The notes beneath the pieces are model-generated. The model was given only the letters and a program-made list of their open reading frames with translations. It did no database searches and was not told the origin of the DNA. Shown here piece by piece: positions 1 through 3,754 of a stretch of 5,225 bases of DNA. A program made the translations under genes and the position numbers. Positions within the stretch are counted from its first letter, which is position 1. The number at the start of each line of letters is the position of its first letter. The DNA is from Planctomycetota bacterium. GTDB taxonomy: Bacteria > Planctomycetota > Phycisphaerae > UBA1845. The stretch spans positions 1 through 5,225 of the forward strand of contig JAJRUK010000241.1 of assembly GCA_024277835.1 (NCBI GenBank), written 5' to 3'.

Positions 1-317
1 CCCAGCCAGCGGTTGATATTCATGTCGTCCTTGCCCTTCATGCCGGGGAAGTACGTGATCCGCACCATGCCCGTCTGACTGTCGCCTTCAAGCGCGGGGA
101 TTGCATAAATGGCTTTCGGCGACATCGGCCCGGGATGCTTCGGTGGTCGTGATGTCCATGATGACGGAGGGGACAACGTCACGCCGGTCAGTTTGAGCTC
201 CTTTCGACTCACGTCCTTTTCGCTAGCGGACGCAGTGGAATGACAAACTGTCGTGGCGAGCGCGATGGCTGCAAAGCTTGCAACGATTACGCGCGACGAT
301 GGCTGGGTTGATTTCAT
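1..317 (-). CDS. Secreted protein of unknown function, N-terminal part (gene runs off the left edge)
   Basis: The minus strand is open from an ATG at 317 to the window edge, giving 105 residues of an incomplete protein. The start is supported by an AAGGAG ribosome binding site (plus-strand 326-331) 8 bases upstream. Residues 1-31 form a signal peptide: a short basic start (MKSTQPSSR), a hydrophobic stretch (VIVASFAAIALATTV) and an A-S-A cleavage site before S-E-K-D. It is not a lipoprotein, since the residues before Cys25 do not make a lipobox. The mature part reads as a small beta-rich domain: LKLTGVTLSPPSSW, then YAIPALEGDSQTGMVRITYFPG, then an ending NINRWLG. From memory, small exported proteins of this kind, with a late N-I-x-R-W motif, occur in planctomycetes without a known role. 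It is divergent from the putative selenoprotein gene at 559. The export signal and reading frame are clear; no function can be assigned. Confidence 0.85.
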   Translation of the reverse strand, partial: MKSTQPSSRVIVASFAAIALATTVCHSTASASEKDVSRKELKLTGVTLSPPSSWTSRPPKHPGPMSPKAIYAIPALEGDSQTGMVRITYFPGMKGKDDMNINRWL

Positions 318-325
318 ACTCGAAG

Positions 326-331
326 CTCCTT
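326..331 (-). promoter_or_regulatory. Ribosome binding site of the leftmost minus-strand gene
   Basis: On the minus strand this reads AAGGAG and lies 8 bases before the ATG at 317. This is a near-perfect Shine-Dalgarno sequence at the best distance, and it fixes the start of that gene. Confidence 0.8.
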
Positions 332-381
332 CTTGGATGCCCTGGTTGTGGCATAAGAAAACGATCGTGAACGCGCATCTC

Positions 382-409
382 ATGATAGCGGAGACCGCAA
401 GACCGCCAA
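382..409 (-). promoter_or_regulatory. Candidate promoter for the leftmost minus-strand gene
   Basis: On the minus strand, TTGGCG (plus-strand 404-409) and TATCAT (382-387) are separated by 16 bases. They match the sigma-70 type consensus at 4/6 and 5/6 positions. Transcription would start near 375, giving a leader of roughly 60 bases. This is pattern matching only; promoters in this kind of organism often diverge from the consensus. Confidence 0.3.
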
Positions 410-468
410 GGTCTGACAAAACGACACATTCGGACGTCCTGCGGTTGTCAGGGAAGGACCGGTTGGGC

Positions 469-497
469 TTGCAATTCTCGCGTTGGGTTGGTATCAG
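469..497 (+). promoter_or_regulatory. Candidate promoter for the selenoprotein candidate gene
   Basis: TTGCAA (469-474) and TATCAG (492-497) are separated by 17 bases. Each matches the sigma-70 type consensus at 4/6 positions. Transcription would begin near 504, about 55 bases before the ATG at 559. The match is weak and rests on spacing and position. Confidence 0.25.
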
Positions 498-544
498 TGA
501 CGTTTCGCCAGCTAGCGCACGAGCGGCGGAGGATCGTGTTCAAC

Positions 545-549
545 AGAGG
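545..549 (+). promoter_or_regulatory. Ribosome binding site deciding the start at 559
   Basis: AGAGG lies 9 bases before the ATG at 559. A second in-frame ATG at 568 has only AGG (556-558) at a similar distance. Either start keeps the signal peptide; I prefer 559 for its stronger site. Confidence 0.55.
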
Positions 550-558
550 TGCGCCAGG

Positions 559-2001
559 ATGATTACGATGCGCTTACGTACCGCCATTCTCGTTTCGACG
601 ATGCTTGCACTCCCGCTTCGATCAATCGCGGATGCTCGGGCGAGCGATTTGCCGATTCCTCAGATTGAGGTTGGCAAACCTTTCCCCGGACTGTTTTTTC
701 CGTCTCTTGAGGATGGGAAGCTCACGAGCATGAGCGCGTTTCTCGGGAAGAAGACGATCGTTCACGTCTTCGCTTCGTGGTGAGCGGGTTGTCGAAAACA
801 TGTGCCAGGTTGGCACAAGGCGACGAAGTCTCTGCGCGATCGTGGAGCGTTTCAGACGGTCGGAATTATTCAAGAGCAGCATCCCGACCGCTGTCGACTG
901 TTCATGCAGTGGAAGCAGCTCGACTTTCCCGTTCTGATCGACTCGCTCAACATGCTTGGCGTGAAAGTCGTCCCGATGACGATCGCGATCGACGAGTATG
1001 GCATCGTGCAACATGTCGGAATCCGTCCGGGCGAGTTAAAGAAAGAATTCCTCGACAAGACTTATCCCGCACCCAAACATGCCACAAAGAACAAACGCAA
1101 GAGCGCCGCAACCCTTCGTGAGATCGCCAACGACAAGAACACATCGCAGACGTGGATGAAACACGCGGACGCCTTGATCCTTGAGAGTGGCTTGAAAAAA
1201 ATCGACGAAGCTATCTCAGCATACCAGAGTGCCATCGCGCTGGATCGCGCGAATGGCCCCGCGTATTTTCGCGCAGGGGTCGCCTATCGAATGCGATACG
1301 ACCAGTACAACGGAGCCGTCAAGGATTTCCAACAAGCCGCCGAGCACTGGGGGATGGCGCTTGAGGTCGATCCGAATCAATACATCTGGCGTCGCCGTAT
1401 TCAACAGTATGGCCCGCGCCTAGACAAGCCCTATCCGTTTTACGACTGGGTTCGTAAGGCGCGTGGAGACGTGCTTCGCCGTGGGGAAAAACCGGTGATT
1501 CTATATGTCGAGCCGAAAGGAACAGAGCTTGCCCAGCCCGCGAAGGAGTTTGCGTCTGGGGCGCAAGAAGTGGTTGAACCCGATCCTCGTCGCCGGATCG
1601 AGCGCGATCGCACGATGGTGATCATCGAGACCGCAACAGTGCCAGCAGCGGTCACTCCTCAAGGGTCGGCTCGTATTCACATGACGTTTCGCGTCAACCG
1701 GGCTGAAGATATGCATTGGAACAACGAAACCGGACCGATGGAAATATGGATCAGTCCGCCCAAGGGTTGGCAGGTCAATCCGCAGCTCATCCGCCCCAAG
1801 CTTCCCTCGACAGCACAGACCACGGAGGTTCGATTCGCAGAGTTTGAGCTTCAGGTTCCGTGGTCGACGGGTCCGGGGATGGTCGTGGTTCCGGGTTATG
1901 TTCTTTACTATGTGTGTCGAGGCGAGGACGGTGCGTGCCTGTATCGCCGGCAAGACTTCATCGTATCGGTGAACGTGCGGCAAAAGTTCGCGGACAACTA
2001 A
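559..2001 (+). CDS. Putative selenoprotein: secreted TlpA/ResA-like thioredoxin-fold oxidoreductase with TPR-like and DsbD-alpha-like domains
   Basis: Reading the in-frame TGA at 781-783 as selenocysteine gives 480 residues. Residues 1-29 are a signal peptide (basic start MITMRLR, hydrophobic core, A-x-A before SDLPIP), so it should act in the periplasm. Residues about 35-166 are a thioredoxin-like fold: GKPFPGLFFPSLEDGK, strand TIVHVFASW, active site W-U75-A-G-C78, helix RKHVPGWHKATKSL, and a V-V-P139-M-T segment with the expected cis-proline before strand IAIDEYGIV. Residues about 197-281 are helical and TPR-like (IDEAISAYQSAIALD, AVKDFQQAAEHW, ALEVDP). Residues about 350-476 form a beta-rich domain ending YYVC453RGEDGAC460LYRRQDF, resembling the cysteine-pair region of DsbD-alpha. 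The likely job is thiol-disulfide exchange on exported proteins. An annotation starting at the GTG at 802 would lose the signal peptide and active site. The alternative is a nonsense mutation or base error in a normal Cys codon. Confidence 0.8.
781..783 (+). other. In-frame TGA read as selenocysteine (Sec75)
   Basis: The frame reads F-A-S-W, then TGA, then A-G-C-R-K-H-V-P-G-W. Thioredoxin-fold proteins of the TlpA/ResA type carry W-C-x-x-C exactly here, so the TGA replaces the first, nucleophilic cysteine while the second is kept as Cys78. No other stop occurs in this frame from 253 to the TAA at 1999-2001. UxxC in place of CxxC is the classic position of selenocysteine in redox selenoproteins. 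Recoding requires the selA/selB/selC/selD system elsewhere in the genome, which this window cannot show. Confidence 0.8.
789..826 (+). promoter_or_regulatory. Candidate bacterial SECIS element (selenocysteine insertion hairpin)
   Basis: TGTGCCA (801-807) pairs perfectly with TGGCACA (811-817) around a GGT loop (808-810). Outside it, TTGTCG (789-794) pairs with CGACGA (821-826), including one G-U pair, across an internal loop of AAAACA against AGG. The loop begins 24 bases after the TGA. Known bacterial SECIS elements lie inside the coding region just after the UGA, with the apical loop about 16-37 bases away, a short stem, and a G at the first or second loop position. All of this is met. The upper hairpin also resembles that of E. 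coli fdhF, whose loop carries a required GU for SelB. I have not computed a folding energy. Confidence 0.75.
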
Positions 2002-2028
2002 GCGAGCCGCCGCAAGCGGTCAAACCCA

Positions 2029-2057
2029 ATCGCAACGCATGCCTCGCGTGTTGCGAT
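2029..2057 (+). repeat. Intergenic stem-loop between the selenoprotein candidate and the hydrolase gene
   Basis: ATCGCAACGC (2029-2038) pairs with GCGTGTTGCGAT read at 2048-2057, giving a 10-bp stem with one G-U pair and a 9-base loop. No T run follows (the next bases are CGAAAGAAAC), so it does not look like a standard intrinsic terminator. It ends 28 bases before the downstream start codon and could tune transcript stability or readthrough within a two-gene transcript. The role is inferred. Confidence 0.45.
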
Positions 2058-2072
2058 CGAAAGAAACAACCT

Positions 2073-2077
2073 GAGAG
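2073..2077 (+). promoter_or_regulatory. Ribosome binding site of the hydrolase gene
   Basis: GAGAG lies 8 bases before the ATG at 2086. It is a modest Shine-Dalgarno match at good spacing. A second ATG follows at once (2089), and the site is compatible with either. Confidence 0.45.
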
Positions 2078-2085
2078 ATGTCAGC

Positions 2086-2802
2086 ATGATGATTCGCAAG
2101 ACTTTGGGCGGGCGCGAACTCGTTAGTTGGGTCGTACCTGCCGCGGTGCTATTTGGAGCGGTAGTGCCAGCGTTTTCCGCGGCTGCCCCCGATGACAAGC
2201 GCGTTCAGATCGAGGCGGCGGGCGACGCTTGCTCGCTACGTTATTTGGAATCAGGTCCGATGGACGGGTTGCCGGTCGTTCTTCTGCACGGCGCGCGATT
2301 CACGGCGGACACATGGGTCAAGACGAAAACGCTTTTCGCGCTCGAGGCCAGCGGTTTTCATGTGTACGCCATCGACTTGCCGGGGTTCGGTAAGACCAAA
2401 TGTCCCGAGGCGAAAGCGGACGTCTTTTTGAAGCAATTGTTCGAGTCGCTGGGAATCACAAAGCCAGTGCTCGTGTCCCCTTCGATGAGCGGGCGGTTTT
2501 CGCTTCCTCTTGTGACGGTCAATCCGGAACTTCTCGCCGGGTTTGTGGCTGTTGCGCCGGTTGGGATCCCTCGCTTCGAGAAAAAGCTCTCAAGCATCAC
2601 GATCCCGATTCTGGCGATCTGGGGTGAAAAGGATCGCGTCGTCCCGGTTGCACATGCCGAGATGTTGGCAAAAGCAATCAAAAACACCCGCAAGGTTATC
2701 TTAAAAGGTGCGAGGCATCCGAGCTACCTGGACGCACCGGCGAAATTCAACGCTGAGCTGGTGACGTTTGTGACCAGGTGCAGCACTTCCCAAAAAGACT
2801 GA
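2086..2802 (+). CDS. Exported alpha/beta hydrolase, ABHD14-like
   Basis: The 238-residue product starts with a signal peptide (MMIRKTLGGR, hydrophobic VVPAAVLFGAVVPAF, S-A-A-A cleavage region near 31-34). The rest is a compact alpha/beta hydrolase fold without a large lid. The oxyanion-hole strand reads VVLLHGARFTADTW (64-77), followed by AIDLPGFGKTK (95-105). The nucleophile motif is S-P-S133-M-S-G instead of G-x-S-x-G, then RFSLP. The acid is Asp183 in WGEKDRVVP and the base His211 in GARHPSYLDAP. From memory, S-P-S-x-S-G, L-L-H-G-x-R-F-x-x-x-T-W and H-P-x-Y-L-D together mark the ABHD14 (CIB) group. Human ABHD14B is reported to remove acetyl groups from protein lysines and pass them to CoA. 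An exported bacterial relative is unlikely to use CoA, so its substrate is unknown; esterase or acyl-transfer activity is plausible. It lies 84 bases after the selenoprotein candidate, same strand, perhaps co-transcribed. Confidence 0.88.
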   Translation: MMIRKTLGGRELVSWVVPAAVLFGAVVPAFSAAAPDDKRVQIEAAGDACSLRYLESGPMDGLPVVLLHGARFTADTWVKTKTLFALEASGFHVYAIDLPGFGKTKCPEAKADVFLKQLFESLGITKPVLVSPSMSGRFSLPLVTVNPELLAGFVAVAPVGIPRFEKKLSSITIPILAIWGEKDRVVPVAHAEMLAKAIKNTRKVILKGARHPSYLDAPAKFNAELVTFVTRCSTSQKD

Positions 2803-2845
2803 TTCACGCGCTCGTGCGATTTCAACAAAGCTGTTAAGTGCTGTG

Positions 2846-2876
2846 GCGTGGCATGGTCCACGCTTGCGTGGCCATG
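2846..2876. terminator. Hairpin cluster between convergent genes, possible bidirectional terminator
   Basis: CCACGC (2858-2863) can pair with the GCGTGG on its left (2846-2851, 6-base loop CATGGT) or with the GCGTGG on its right (2866-2871). The right-hand pairing extends into CATGG (2852-2856) with CCATG (2872-2876), with a single bulged T at 2857 and a CTTG loop when the innermost C-G is left open. The site lies 43 bases after the hydrolase stop and 37 bases beyond the glycosyltransferase stop on the other strand, where a shared terminator would be expected. No T run follows on either strand, so the termination role is uncertain. Confidence 0.4.
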
Positions 2877-2913
2877 ATCCTGCTGGGAATATAGCGCCGT
2901 GCCGAAACGACTC

Positions 2914-3750
2914 CTACGTCGCGTCCCCTTGAGTTGGAGTTGGCAATCCGACGGATTGTCGAAGCGCTTCCGATCGCCCGGTTGCGCCCCGCGAAGACCA
3001 CGACCAAGTTTCGTAGCGGTATTTCGCCAGTTCCCACGCGATTCGTGCTGAGACCATGATTGGGAATCGCGGTAGGAATGATTTCCCCGCACCACGCGAT
3101 TCAAAGGCGGTATCCGCTTCCGCGATCAGATACCCTCGAACACCGGCAGCCACACCGATAAAACTCTGGTAGTAGCGGTACGTGTAATGGTGTCGAAGAA
3201 TGTTCGACAGGACGTCGCGTCGCGCCAAGATGAATCCCGACTTGTTGTCGCGGAGCTTCATGCCAAAGGCGGTGTTGAGTAGCAGATTCAGCCCACGGCT
3301 GAACACATGCCTTCTCTTGGGTGAACCTGTCGGATGGCGAACGGCTTGTACCATGTCTGGCACTTCGCGAACGTAGGTCTTGTATAGCAGCGGGATGTCT
3401 TCCGGACGATTTTGAAGGTCCGCGTCGATCAGGCAGACCAGATGGCCTTCTGATGTTTCGACGCCGCTCTTCCATGCGGCTTCGATTCCACTGTTTTCGC
3501 CGTGTTTCACGCCGCGCACGCGCTCGTCTTGTTCTGCACGCTTTGTAATGCATCCCCACGTTGAATCGGCGCTGCCATCATCGACGAGGATGATCTCCGC
3601 GACGGTGCCCATTTCGTCGAATACCGAAAGTGTTCGATCAACGAGTGCGTTGACGTTCCCTTCTTCGTTGAAACAGGGCGCGACGACGGACAACGTGATC
3701 GGCTTTCCGTGTCGCGGCGCGGGCGTGGTGGTATAGCGTGTATTCATCAC
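2914..3750 (-). CDS. GT2-family glycosyltransferase (DPM1/GtrB/ArnC-like)
   Basis: The 278-residue product has the GT-A core of family GT2. It shows the N-terminal strand and loop TLSVVAPCFNEEGNV (19-33), the nucleotide-binding VDDGSADST (56-64), the metal-binding LIDADLQNRPEDIP (107-120) and the acceptor-side LRDNKSGFILARRDVL (166-181). The motifs V-D-D-G-S and D-A-D-L-Q-x-x-P-E resemble polyprenyl-phosphate and dolichyl-phosphate sugar transferases. However, the usual pair of C-terminal membrane helices is missing; after ESRGAGKSF (217-225) the tail is short and charged. It should act at the cytoplasmic face of the membrane, moving a sugar from a nucleotide sugar to a lipid or glycan acceptor; donor and acceptor cannot be read. 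The start is GTG at 3750 or ATG at 3747; a GGA lies about 9 bases before the GTG. It follows the upstream amidotransferase gene by 4-7 bases, so the two are almost surely one operon. Confidence 0.9.
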   Translation of the reverse strand: MMNTRYTTTPAPRHGKPITLSVVAPCFNEEGNVNALVDRTLSVFDEMGTVAEIILVDDGSADSTWGCITKRAEQDERVRGVKHGENSGIEAAWKSGVETSEGHLVCLIDADLQNRPEDIPLLYKTYVREVPDMVQAVRHPTGSPKRRHVFSRGLNLLLNTAFGMKLRDNKSGFILARRDVLSNILRHHYTYRYYQSFIGVAAGVRGYLIAEADTAFESRGAGKSFLPRFPIMVSARIAWELAKYRYETWSWSSRGATGRSEALRQSVGLPTPTQGDAT

Positions 3751-3754
3751 TGTT

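Larger units (their letters stand above)
318..558. other. Divergent intergenic region, 241 bases
   Basis: This stretch separates the minus-strand secreted protein from the plus-strand selenoprotein candidate. The plus-strand frame of the latter stays open upstream as far as 253, but that extension overlaps the minus-strand gene. It also has no ribosome binding site and no signal peptide at its start, so I treat it as chance. The region holds weak promoter-like pairs for both directions (listed separately), a near-exact tandem repeat GACCGCAAG / GACCGCCAAG at 393-410, and the two ribosome binding sites at its ends. I see no tRNA, riboswitch or small gene in it. Confidence 0.6.

Noticed and set aside
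253..558. In-frame upstream extension of the selenoprotein candidate to a GTG at 253
   Set aside because: It overlaps the well-supported minus-strand gene (1-317), has no ribosome binding site, and would bury the signal peptide at residue 103. The start at 559 has AGAGG and puts the signal peptide at the N-terminus.
622..1014. Minus-strand open frame of 130 codons opposite the thioredoxin domain
   Set aside because: It is a shadow of the coding strand: no recognisable motifs, composition typical of antisense frames, and it spans the TGA and hairpin.
777..1121. Plus-strand frame starting at the GTG that overlaps the TGA, as a translationally coupled gene
   Set aside because: The product is arginine- and serine-rich low-quality sequence with no domain, lying inside the thioredoxin fold coded in the other frame.
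1501..1983. Minus-strand open frame of 160 codons opposite the C-terminal domain
   Set aside because: No domain and histidine- and arginine-rich antisense composition; the plus strand codes a coherent domain here.
559..2001. Pseudogene broken by a nonsense mutation, or two separate genes
   Set aside because: The frame is intact on both sides, no other damage is visible, the TGA falls on the catalytic Cys position, and a SECIS-like hairpin follows. A base error or recent mutation remains possible but explains less.
3101..3559. Second minus-strand frame of 152 codons inside the glycosyltransferase gene
   Set aside because: Arginine-rich shadow frame; the GT2 motifs are in the other minus-strand frame.
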